From Actinoplanes aureus (lineage in GTDB: Bacteria > Actinomycetota > Actinomycetes > Mycobacteriales > Micromonosporaceae): DNA of 64,000 bases. Positions 56,037 through 63,581 of the stretch are shown piece by piece. The notes under the pieces were generated by a model that saw nothing but the letters and a program-made list of their open reading frames with translations, ran no database searches and was not told where the DNA came from. Every line of letters starts with the position of its first letter. The first letter of the stretch is position 1. The stretch spans positions 248,001-312,000 of the forward strand of contig NZ_JADQTO010000007.1 in the NCBI RefSeq assembly GCF_015704865.1, in the 5' to 3' direction. Made by a program: the position numbers and the translations under genes.

Positions 56037-56819
56037 GTGGGGCAGCATTCGACATCAGGCCGGGGCGGCCGGCACCGCCAGGAGTTGCTGCACCGTCATC
56101 GTGGCCCCGCTTTCCCCGCACTCTTCGCCACCCGTTCCCGGTCAGCCATCTCGGTCACCGCGCTGAGCGCGACGCTTGCCGCCGGGATCGGCGCGGCCGG
56201 CGTCTCGGCGACGGCGGCCCCGATCGGCGGCGCGGAGAACTCACCCACCGAGCACGTCACCGCCGCGCATCCCACGGCCGCGCTGCCCATCGTCCCGCCG
56301 GCCGGTGACGAGGCCCCGGGCAAGGAGTTCCGCGACGGGACCGACACCGAGGACGACTCGGTCGCGCCGGCCGTGTCCACGGCTCAGCGGAAGGCCCGCC
56401 CGGTCCCGGTCGCGAAGTGGGTGCACCCGCTCTCCGCCGCCGAGGTCACCTCGTGCTTCGGGCAGCGCTGGGGCCGCCTGCACGCCGGCGTGGACCTCGC
56501 CGCCCCGCACGGCGCGCCGATCGTCGCGGCCGGTGCCGGTGTGGTGGTCTCCGCGGGCGTCAACGGCGGCTACGGCAGCGCGATCCTGATCGACCACGGC
56601 AACGGGTACCTCACCCACTACGGGCACCTCTCCGCGATCCACGTCGCGGCGGGCCAGACCGTCAAGGCCGGTGAGCTGGTCGGCGACGAAGGCTCGACCG
56701 GGCACTCGACCGGGCCCCACCTGCACTTCGAGGTGCACCAGGGCCACTTCCAGAACCCGCTCGAGCCGACCGCGTGGATGCGCGAGCACGGAGTCGCGAT
56801 CCCCGGCTGCGCCGAGTAG
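56037..56819 (+). CDS. Second M23 family peptidase, secreted
   Basis: The GTG at 56037 follows GGGAGGA and gives 260 residues. A twin-basic n-region and hydrophobic segment (36-61) form a signal peptide, a Pro/Glu/Asp-rich linker follows, then an M23 domain with His149 and Asp153 (LHAGVDLAAPHG), His197 (HYGH) and His228/His230 (PHLHFEVH). A conserved TSCFGQRWGRLHAG start marks the domain. It is about 40 percent alike in the core to the gene at 55156 by eye, suggesting duplication. It converges on pcrA across a duplicated segment. Confidence 0.9.
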   Translation: MGQHSTSGRGGRHRQELLHRHRGPAFPALFATRSRSAISVTALSATLAAGIGAAGVSATAAPIGGAENSPTEHVTAAHPTAALPIVPPAGDEAPGKEFRDGTDTEDDSVAPAVSTAQRKARPVPVAKWVHPLSAAEVTSCFGQRWGRLHAGVDLAAPHGAPIVAAGAGVVVSAGVNGGYGSAILIDHGNGYLTHYGHLSAIHVAAGQTVKAGELVGDEGSTGHSTGPHLHFEVHQGHFQNPLEPTAWMREHGVAIPGCAE

Positions 56820-56929
56820 TCAGATCCATCGGCGCGTGCCGCAGCACGATCACCTGCTCACCGGCGGGCGAGTAGTCAGATCTTCTCGATCGGCGCGTGC
56901 CGCAGCACCAGCCACATCACCTGGTCACC
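56814..56929. repeat. Imperfect duplication of the pcrA 3' end
   Basis: 56814-56862 and 56870-56929 share GAGTAGTCAGATC, then GGCGCGTGCCGCAGCAC and CACCTG-TCACCG, differing by small indels. The second copy encodes the true PcrA C-terminus; the first lies over and after the M23 stop codon. Confidence 0.7.
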
Positions 56930-59275
56930 GAAGTCGATCTGGGCCCGGGTGCCCGGACCGTGGCCCTCCACGGCGAGCACCCGGCCCAACCCGTACCTCT
57001 GGTGGTTGACCCGGTCCCCGGGATCGACCTTCGGTCCCTGCTTCAGCTCGCTCGCGGTGGCCAGCTTGCTGCCGTCGATGCCCAGGCGCTCGGCGATCCG
57101 CTGCGCCTTCGGCGTACCCCCGGCGAAGCCGCCGCCACGCTGGCGGTCTCCCCCACCGCGGCCGCCCACGCCGCCGCCCGTCCCCGACCAGGACGTGTAC
57201 GACCCACCGGTCCGCTCCCACCGCACCAGCTCCGCCGGCAGCTCGTCGGTGAAACGTGACGGCGGGTTGTACTGCGGCTGACCCCACGCCGACCGGGTGA
57301 CCGCCCGGGAGAGGTAGAGGCGCTGCCGGGCGCGGGTAATCCCCACATACGCCAGCCGGCGCTCCTCCTCCAGCTCGGTGTTGTCGCCGAGTGCCCGCAT
57401 GTGCGGGAAGACCCCGTCCTCCAGCCCGGTCAGGAAGACCACCGGGAACTCCAGGCCTTTCGCGGTGTGCAGGGTCATCAGCGTGACCACGCCCTGGTGC
57501 TCCGGGTCGTCGCTGGGAATCTGATCAGCATCGGCCACGAGCGCCACCTGCTCCAGGAAGCCGGCCAGCGTCGCGGCCGGCTCCTCCCCCTCCTCGGCCT
57601 GGGCCTCGACCCGCTCGGTGTACTCCCGCGCGACGCTCACCAGCTCCTGGAGGTTCTCCACGCGGCCCTGGTCTTGCGGGTCGAGGCTCTCCTCCAGCTC
57701 GCTGAGCAGGCCGGAGCGCTGGAGAACCGCCTCCAGCACCTCCTCCGGCGGGGCGGTCCGGGACAGGTCGCGCACGTCGTCGAGGAGCTGCACGAAGTCA
57801 CCGATGCTGTTGACCGCACGGGTGGAGATGCCCGGCGCGTCCTTGGCGTGACGCAGCGCCTGGCCGAACGAGATCCGGTCCCGGCTCGACAGCGCCTCGA
57901 TGCAGGCCTCGGCACGGTCGCCGATGCCCCGTTTCGGCGTGTTGAGAACCCGCCGGATGCTCACCGTGTCGTCGTCGTTCACGATCGCCCGCAGGTACGC
58001 CAGCGCGTCCCGGACCTCCTTGCGCTCGTAGAAGCGCACCCCGCCGACCACCTTGTACGGCAGCCCGACACGGATGAACACCTCCTCGAAGACACGGGAC
58101 TGCGCGTTGGTCCGGTAGAAGACCGCCACATCGCCGGGGCGCACCTCGTGGTTGTCGCTCAGCCGGTCGATCTCCCGGGCCACCCAGTCGGCCTCGGCGT
58201 GCTCGGTGTCCGCGACGTAGCCGACGATCTGCTCGCCGGCGCCCTGGTCGCTCCAGAGCCGTTTCGGCTTGCGGGAGGTGTTGCGGTCGATCACCGCGTT
58301 GGCGGCGGTGAGGATGGTCTGGGTGGAGCGGTAGTTCTGCTCCAGCAGGATGGTCCGCGCGTCCGGGTAGTCGCGCTCGAACTCCAGGATGTTGCGGATG
58401 GTCGCGCCGCGGAACGCGTAGATCGACTGGTCCGCGTCACCGACCACGCACAGCTCCGCGGGATCCTCCAGCCCGACCAGCTCGCGCACCAGCGTGTACT
58501 GCGCGTGGTTGGTGTCCTGGTACTCATCGACCAGCACGTGCCGGAACCGTCGCCGATACACCTCCGCCACGTGCGGATGCGACTGGAAGAGGTGCACCGT
58601 GGCCATGATGATGTCGTCGAAGTCGAGCGCGTGCGCCTCGCGCAGCCGCCGCTGGTACAGCTCGTAGGCCTCGGCGACGGCCCGCTCGTTGGGCCCCTTG
58701 GCCTTCTGCTTGAAATCATCCGGCTCGACCAGCTCGTTCTTCAGGTTCGACACCTGGGCGGCGAGTCCACGAGCCGTGTACCTCTTCGGGTCCAGATCGA
58801 GCTCGCGGGCGACCATCTGCATCAACCGGCGTGAGTCGTCCGCGTCGTAGATCGAGAACGTGCTCTTCAGCCCGGCGTGCTCGTGCTCGGCCCGCAGGAT
58901 CCGCACGCACGCGGAGTGGAAGGTCGACACCCACATCAGCCGGGCACGCGGACCGACCAGATGGGCCACCCGCTCCTTCATCTCCCCGGCGGCCTTGTTG
59001 GTGAAGGTGATCGCGATGATCTGACCGGGGTGCACATCCCGCTCGGCGAGCAGATAGGCGATCCGATGGGTCAGCACCCGGGTCTTGCCCGAGCCGGCAC
59101 CGGCCACGATGAGCAAGGGGGACCCGGAGTGGGTCACCGCGTCCCGCTGAGGGCCGTTCAGGCCGGTGAGCAGGGACTCCGGGTCCAGCCGCCGGGGTGC
59201 TGGCCGGGGCGCCTCCGGAGCCCGCACCGCGGGCAGGGAGAACAGGGCTTCGGAAGGTTCTGAGGTAGGTCGCAT
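56876..59275 (-). CDS. pcrA: ATP-dependent DNA helicase PcrA/UvrD
   Basis: The ATG at 59275 gives 799 residues. SF1 motifs are LNGPQRDAVTH (Q motif), VAGAGSGKTRVL (about 55-66), TFTNKAAGEMKERV, VDEYQDTNHAQY, GDADQSIYAFRGA, FYRTNAQSR and TLHTAKGLEFPVVFLTG. The C-terminus has the PcrA-type DPGDRVNHQRYGLGRV Tudor-like segment. It unwinds DNA in nucleotide-excision and mismatch-type repair and clears transcription blocks. A further 97 upstream codons are open but are antisense to the nucleotidase gene. Confidence 0.96.
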   Translation of the reverse strand: MRPTSEPSEALFSLPAVRAPEAPRPAPRRLDPESLLTGLNGPQRDAVTHSGSPLLIVAGAGSGKTRVLTHRIAYLLAERDVHPGQIIAITFTNKAAGEMKERVAHLVGPRARLMWVSTFHSACVRILRAEHEHAGLKSTFSIYDADDSRRLMQMVARELDLDPKRYTARGLAAQVSNLKNELVEPDDFKQKAKGPNERAVAEAYELYQRRLREAHALDFDDIIMATVHLFQSHPHVAEVYRRRFRHVLVDEYQDTNHAQYTLVRELVGLEDPAELCVVGDADQSIYAFRGATIRNILEFERDYPDARTILLEQNYRSTQTILTAANAVIDRNTSRKPKRLWSDQGAGEQIVGYVADTEHAEADWVAREIDRLSDNHEVRPGDVAVFYRTNAQSRVFEEVFIRVGLPYKVVGGVRFYERKEVRDALAYLRAIVNDDDTVSIRRVLNTPKRGIGDRAEACIEALSSRDRISFGQALRHAKDAPGISTRAVNSIGDFVQLLDDVRDLSRTAPPEEVLEAVLQRSGLLSELEESLDPQDQGRVENLQELVSVAREYTERVEAQAEEGEEPAATLAGFLEQVALVADADQIPSDDPEHQGVVTLMTLHTAKGLEFPVVFLTGLEDGVFPHMRALGDNTELEEERRLAYVGITRARQRLYLSRAVTRSAWGQPQYNPPSRFTDELPAELVRWERTGGSYTSWSGTGGGVGGRGGGDRQRGGGFAGGTPKAQRIAERLGIDGSKLATASELKQGPKVDPGDRVNHQRYGLGRVLAVEGHGPGTRAQIDFGDQVMWLVLRHAPIEKI

Positions 59276-59444
59276 CGCGGGAGCCAGTGTATGCCGACCC
59301 ACCGACAGAAAATCCGCCGCCGAGGGGCGCGGACATCGGCACTGAGCAATCGATTTGTCACCTCGAAGTGGTGGCGCCGCGTCAACTGATCCACGAGGCT
59401 GTGCGAGTCGGCTAGAAAAGCACTCCGATCGGGGGATCGAAACC

Positions 59445-61286
59445 ATGCCTCTTCCCCAGCGCCGGGGCCGGGCCATCCTCACCGCCGCGCTCCTGGCCGC
59501 CACCGGAGCCGTCGCGGCGATCCCGGCCGCGCAGACCGCGGCAGCGGCACCGCCGCCGGAGTTCAACCCGGTGTCGGCCGCCTACGATGCGCCGAAGGGT
59601 GCCACCGTCAAGGGCCAGTTCCTGAGCTACAACGACTTCCACGGTGCGATCGACCCACCGACCGGCAGCGGTGCGGTGGTCAACGCCGGCGGGACGAGCA
59701 CGCCGGCCGGTGGCGTGGAGTACCTGGCGACGTACCTCAAGAAGCTGCGTGCCGAGGCCACGGCCGAGGGACGCCAGACGATCACCGCCGGGGCCGGTGA
59801 CCTGATCGGCGGCACTCCGCTGGTCAGCGCGGCGTTCCACGACGAGCCGACGATCGAGTTGATGAACGAGATCGGGCTCCAGGTCAGCTCGGTCGGCAAC
59901 CACGAGTTCGACGAGGGTGTCGACGAGCTGATCCGCATTCAGCGCGGCGGCTGCCACCCGGTCGACGGCTGTCAGGACGGCGACGGCTTCGGGGGCGCCG
60001 ACTTCACGTACCTCGCGGCGAACACGATCGACAAGAGGACCGGGCTGCCGATCCTGCCGCCGATCGACATCAAGTACGTCGGCGGCGTACCGGTCGGCTT
60101 CATCGGCATGACTCTGGAGGGCACGCCGTCCATCGTCAATCCGGCCGGTATCCGGAACGTGCGCTTCACCGACGAGATCGAGACCGCCAACAAGTGGAGC
60201 AACCTGCTCACCCTCTTCGGGGTCAAGGCGCAGGTGCTGCTGCTGCACGAGGGCGGTTCGCAGGGTTCGGCCACCCCGACGCCCGGGGTGTCGGACTGCA
60301 CCAACTTCACCGGTCCGGTGGTGCCGATCGTGGCCGGCCTCAACCCGGCGATCAGCATCGTCATCTCCGGGCACACGCACCGCTTCTACTCGTGCAAGCT
60401 GCCGAACAGCAAGGGCGCCGACACGATCGTCACCAGCGCCGGCAGCAACGGCCAGTTGATCACCGACATCGACTACACCCTCGATCGGCGCACCGGCAGG
60501 TTCACCGGGATCACGGCGAAGAACGTCATCGTGGAGAACGGGGTGCCGGACGGTAAAGGCGGCTGGCTGAGGGACGCCAGCGGCGCGTTCCTGAAGAACC
60601 CGGACACCGTCGACGCGGCCGCGAAGAAGGTGGCGGACAAGTACCGCGCTGCGGTCGCCCCGATCGCCAACGAGGTGGTCGGCAGCATCAGCGCCGACAT
60701 CCTCCGTGCCGCCAACGCGGCCGGGGAGAGCCCGCTCGGTGACGTGATCGCCGACGCGCAGCTCGCGTACACCCGGAGCGCCGGCGCGCAGATCGCCCTG
60801 ATGAACCCGGGTGGCATCCGCGCCGATCTGGACGCCGACCAGTCGTCCGGTGGCGAGGCGTTCGGCCAGGTGACGTACGGCGAGGCGTTCACCGTCCAGC
60901 CGTTCAACAACCTGGTGGTCACTCAGACGCTCACCGGTACGCAGCTCAAGAACGTGCTGGAGCAGCAGTTCGTCGGATTCGCCGGGCAGACCACCCAGCG
61001 GATCCTTCAGGTGTCGGCGGGCCTGACCTACACCTGGTCGGCGTCGGCCGCACCGGGCTCGAAGGTCAGCAACCTGGCGCTGAACGGCACGCCGATCGAC
61101 CCGGCCGCCAACTACCTCGTCACGACGAACGACTTCCTGGCCAACGGCGGAGACGGCTTCACCAACCTGACCCAGGGCACCGGACGGGTCACCGCGCCGG
61201 GCTTCGACGTGGACGCGCTTGTCGCGTACCTCGCCACCGGCCCGATCGCGCCCGGACCGGCCAACCGCATCACCACAACGCCGTAA
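59445..61286 (+). CDS. Secreted 5'-nucleotidase / 2',3'-cyclic phosphodiesterase
   Basis: The ATG at 59445, after GGGGGA, starts a 613-residue protein with a signal peptide (1-35). The metallophosphatase domain has NDFHGAI (Asp64, His66), AGDLIGG (Asp119), GNHEFDEG (Asn152, His153, Glu154) and SGHTHRF (308-314). The 5'-nucleotidase C-terminal domain follows (SPLGDVIADAQLAYTR, MNPGGIRADL, TNDFLANGGDGF). It would hydrolyse extracellular nucleotides, or UDP-sugars like UshA. There is no sortase motif or membrane anchor at the C-terminus. Confidence 0.93.
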   Translation: MPLPQRRGRAILTAALLAATGAVAAIPAAQTAAAAPPPEFNPVSAAYDAPKGATVKGQFLSYNDFHGAIDPPTGSGAVVNAGGTSTPAGGVEYLATYLKKLRAEATAEGRQTITAGAGDLIGGTPLVSAAFHDEPTIELMNEIGLQVSSVGNHEFDEGVDELIRIQRGGCHPVDGCQDGDGFGGADFTYLAANTIDKRTGLPILPPIDIKYVGGVPVGFIGMTLEGTPSIVNPAGIRNVRFTDEIETANKWSNLLTLFGVKAQVLLLHEGGSQGSATPTPGVSDCTNFTGPVVPIVAGLNPAISIVISGHTHRFYSCKLPNSKGADTIVTSAGSNGQLITDIDYTLDRRTGRFTGITAKNVIVENGVPDGKGGWLRDASGAFLKNPDTVDAAAKKVADKYRAAVAPIANEVVGSISADILRAANAAGESPLGDVIADAQLAYTRSAGAQIALMNPGGIRADLDADQSSGGEAFGQVTYGEAFTVQPFNNLVVTQTLTGTQLKNVLEQQFVGFAGQTTQRILQVSAGLTYTWSASAAPGSKVSNLALNGTPIDPAANYLVTTNDFLANGGDGFTNLTQGTGRVTAPGFDVDALVAYLATGPIAPGPANRITTTP

Positions 61287-61294
61287 ACATCCCA

Positions 61295-61331
61295 CGCTTC
61301 GGGCGGTTTCCTTGCGGGACCGTCCGAAGCG
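61295..61331 (+). terminator. 5'-nucleotidase terminator
   Basis: A 13-bp stem with one G/T pair (61295-61307 with 61319-61331), nine bases after the stop. It overlaps the -35 box of the next promoter. Confidence 0.7.
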
Positions 61332-61341
61332 GGGGCATACT
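61312..61341 (+). promoter_or_regulatory. Promoter of the chorismate mutase leader transcript
   Basis: TTGCGG (61312-61317), an 18-base spacer and CATACT (61336-61341). The -10 box ends seven bases before the GTG of the leader peptide, so transcription should start at that codon. Confidence 0.6.
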
Positions 61342-61347
61342 CGGCTC

Positions 61348-61413
61348 GTGATCCAGCAGGCGCGATTTTTTTACTACGGCACCGGAAGCTCGGCAGCCGT
61401 AGGTCGCTCCTGA
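61348..61413 (+). CDS. Aromatic leader peptide, leaderless
   Basis: This 21-codon frame reads MIQQARFFYYGTGSSAAVGR then S and a TGA. Four consecutive aromatic codons, Phe-Phe-Tyr-Tyr (61366-61377), lie in a very GC-rich region where TTT is a rare codon. There is no ribosome site, but the promoter spacing predicts a leaderless start at the GTG. It precedes a terminator-like hairpin and the chorismate mutase gene, matching transcription attenuation by ribosome stalling on charged tRNA-Phe or tRNA-Tyr shortage. No other function is expected for the peptide. Confidence 0.7.
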   Translation: MIQQARFFYYGTGSSAAVGRS

Positions 61414-61425
61414 ACGACAGACCTA

Positions 61426-61461
61426 CATCAAGCCCCGGGCTTCCCAGCCCGGGGCTTGATG
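61426..61461 (+). terminator. Attenuator hairpin before chorismate mutase
   Basis: A perfect 16-bp stem (61426-61441 with 61446-61461) has a TCCC loop, 12 bases after the leader stop. AAGCTCGG at 61386-61393 can pair instead with 61435-61442 in the left arm (one G/U pair), giving an antiterminator. Confidence 0.75.
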
Positions 61462-61511
61462 CTGCCCGGGCCGGGTCGTCGACCGGGGCGCGAGCACCCG
61501 AGGAGCAGGAC

Positions 61512-61802
61512 ATGACCGCCGATGTGATGGACCAGGCAACCGGCGCGGGCAAAGAACCGGCTGCCGAGCGGATCCGCGAGATGCGCGAGCGGATCAACGA
61601 GATCGATCAGGCCATCATCGATCTCTGGCTGGAGCGCGCGAGCCTCTCGCAGGAGGTCGGCAAGACCCGCATGGCCAGCGGTGGGACACGCCTGGTCCTG
61701 GCCCGCGAGCGGGAGATCGTCGAGCGTTTCCGCGCCGCTCTCGGCCCGGACGGCACGCAGGTCGCCCTGCTGCTGCTCCGTTCCGGCCGCGGGCCGCTCT
61801 GA
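61512..61802 (+). CDS. Chorismate mutase, AroQ class
   Basis: The ATG at 61512 follows GAGGAG and gives 96 residues. An AroQ helical domain is visible: RIREMRERINEIDQAIIDLWLERASLSQEVGKTRMASGGTRLVLAREREIVERF contains the family Arg and Lys (in RINEIDQ and VGKTRM) that bind chorismate. It converts chorismate to prephenate, the branch to Phe and Tyr, as expected from the FFYY leader. There is no signal peptide, so it is the cytoplasmic form; actinobacterial enzymes of this kind often need DAHP synthase for full activity. Confidence 0.9.
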   Translation: MTADVMDQATGAGKEPAAERIREMRERINEIDQAIIDLWLERASLSQEVGKTRMASGGTRLVLAREREIVERFRAALGPDGTQVALLLLRSGRGPL

Positions 61803-61864
61803 CCGGAGGCTCATCGCCGGTCGCCGGACCGGTCAGGCGGGAAACGGCCCCCGGAAACAGCGCT

Positions 61865-61887
61865 GCCGGGCCCGAAACGGGCCCGGC
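61865..61887. terminator. Bidirectional terminator after chorismate mutase
   Basis: A perfect 10-bp stem (61865-61874 with 61878-61887) has an AAA loop, between the convergent stops at 61802 and 61902. Confidence 0.75.
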
Positions 61888-61901
61888 CAGGCGCGATCTG
61901 A

Positions 61902-62318
61902 TCAGTGGTTGCCGCGGAAGTCGTGACCGTCGTTGCCACGGAAGTCATGACCGTCGCCGCGGAAGTGGCGGTCGTGGCCGCGGAAGTCGTGCCGGTCGTG
62001 GCCGCGGAAGTGACGGAACCGGTCGCGCTCCACCTTGAGGACCCACGCACCGCGGCGGAACCCGAAGCGCATCGGGTTGCACTCGTACTCGTCCCACTTG
62101 CCGGCCCAGTCTCCGATCCGGCCGGCCCGCTCACAGGCCCGGTAGGTCCGGAAGAAGCCGGCCACCCGCTCGCGGCCGAAGTCCTGCTGGACCTGGCTCT
62201 TGGTGGGCTTCTTCACCGTCGTGCCGCTGCTGTCGGCCGCGAGGGCCGGCGCGCCGACCGAAGCACCGGCCAGCAAGCCGAGGCCCGCCATGGTCAGCGT
62301 CCGCATCACCTTGTTCAT
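61902..62318 (-). CDS. Secreted His/Asp/Arg-rich repeat protein
   Basis: The ATG at 62318 follows GGGGAAAG and gives 138 residues. A signal peptide (MRTLTMAGLGLLAGASVGAPALAA, about 5-28) precedes a small domain with two cysteines (YRACERAG and DEYECNP) and a C-terminal tail of about 40 residues made of DRHDFRGH, DRHFRGD and DGHDFRGN units. The His/Asp repeats suggest metal binding, inferred from composition only. It stands alone between two terminators. No family was recognised. Confidence 0.72.
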   Translation of the reverse strand: MNKVMRTLTMAGLGLLAGASVGAPALAADSSGTTVKKPTKSQVQQDFGRERVAGFFRTYRACERAGRIGDWAGKWDEYECNPMRFGFRRGAWVLKVERDRFRHFRGHDRHDFRGHDRHFRGDGHDFRGNDGHDFRGNH

Positions 62319-62529
62319 CGTCTTTCCCCATTCCTCGGTGTTGTTCCCTCCGTGGTTAAGACGATGACAGATCGGACAAATCACTCTAAGCACCTATACA
62401 GGTACTTTCGGTCAGATACCAATGATCTACTGGCCGAATCGGGTGCCGAATGATCCATTTCCGGGTGCGCCGCGATGCCCGGCCGCTCCGGACCCTCGTT
62501 GGGCAGGATGCGGCGCATCCCGCCCATCA
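62319..62529. other. Promoter region of the His-rich protein gene
   Basis: On the minus strand TTGGTA, an 18-base spacer and TATAGG (about 62396-62425) form a plausible promoter inside a less GC-rich stretch. ACCTATACAGGT is a near-palindrome over the -10 box. Nothing else was recognised. Confidence 0.4.
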
Positions 62530-62566
62530 AAAAAGGCCGGGAGATCGTTGATCTCCCGGCCTTTTT
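62530..62566. terminator. Strong bidirectional terminator with A and T tracts
   Basis: A 16-bp stem (62530-62545 with 62551-62566) begins with five A and ends with five T residues, around a 5-nt loop. It is the only classical intrinsic terminator with a U-tract in the window and lies seven bases beyond the ABC ATPase stop. Confidence 0.9.
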
Positions 62567-62573
62567 CGCAGTG

Positions 62574-63581
62574 TCAGTGCCCGTGCACGACGTCGCGGAT
62601 CTCCGCGAAGTGGCACGCGCTCGGGTGCGGCGACCGCTCCCGCAACTGCAGGACCGGGTCCTTCTCGGCGCAGACACTCTGCGCCTTCCAGCACCGGGTA
62701 CGGAACCGGCAGCCGGACGGCGGGTTGGCCGGCGACGGCACGTCACCTTCCAGGACGATCTGGTCGCGGTGGCCACGCAGGCGCGGGTCCGGGACCGGTA
62801 CGGCCGACAGCAGCGCCTGGGTGTACGGGTGCGTCGGCTGGTCGTAGATCTCCGTGTCGTACCCCTGCTCGACGATCCGGCCGAGGTACATCACGGCGAC
62901 CCGGTCGGAGATGTGCCGAACCACCGACAGGTCGTGCGCGATGAAGATGTACGACAGACCGAACTCGTCCTGCAGCCGCTCCAGCAGGTTGATGACCTGC
63001 GCCTGGATCGACACGTCGAGCGCGGACACCGGCTCGTCGCAGACGATGATCTCCGGCTTGAGCGCCAGGGCCCGGGCGATGCCGATGCGCTGCCGCTGGC
63101 CGCCGGAGAACTGGTGCGGGTACCGGTTGATGTGGTCCGGGTTGAGACCCACCGTGTCCAGCAGGTCCTGCACCGCACGCTCGCGTCCCTTGCGCGGGAC
63201 GACCTCCGGGTGGATCTCGAACGGCTCGCCGATGATGTCGCCGACCGTCATCCGCGGGTTGAGCGAGGTGTACGGGTCCTGCAGCACCATCTGGATGTTG
63301 CGGCGGGCCCGGCGCAGCTCGTTGCCCTTGAGCCGGACCATGTCCTGCCCACGCACCATGATCGAGCCCGAGGTCGGCTTCTCCAAGCCGACCAGCAGTT
63401 TCGCCAGGGTGGACTTGCCGCAGCCGGACTCGCCGACCACGCCGAGGGTCTCACCGCGGCGCAGCTGGAGGTCGACGCCGTCGACCGCCTGAACCGCACC
63501 GACCTTGGTCTTGAAGACGATGCCCTGGTTGATCGGGAAGTGCTTGACGAGACTCTTGGTCTCCAGGACGACGTCAGTCAC
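62574..63581 (-). CDS. Peptide/nickel-type ABC importer ATPase (OppF/DppF-like)
   Basis: The 335-residue protein has Walker A GESGCGKSTLAK, signature FSGGQRQRIGIARAL, Walker B IIVCDEPVSALD and the C-terminal oligopeptide-transporter extension with RTRCWKAQSVC, a three-cysteine cluster with one further Cys (SACHF). It is the last gene of a Dpp/Opp operon. The ATG overlaps the stop of the upstream ATPase by eight bases. The substrate is probably di- or oligopeptides, though nickel or sugars are possible in this family. Confidence 0.94.
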   Translation of the reverse strand: MTDVVLETKSLVKHFPINQGIVFKTKVGAVQAVDGVDLQLRRGETLGVVGESGCGKSTLAKLLVGLEKPTSGSIMVRGQDMVRLKGNELRRARRNIQMVLQDPYTSLNPRMTVGDIIGEPFEIHPEVVPRKGRERAVQDLLDTVGLNPDHINRYPHQFSGGQRQRIGIARALALKPEIIVCDEPVSALDVSIQAQVINLLERLQDEFGLSYIFIAHDLSVVRHISDRVAVMYLGRIVEQGYDTEIYDQPTHPYTQALLSAVPVPDPRLRGHRDQIVLEGDVPSPANPPSGCRFRTRCWKAQSVCAEKDPVLQLRERSPHPSACHFAEIRDVVHGH

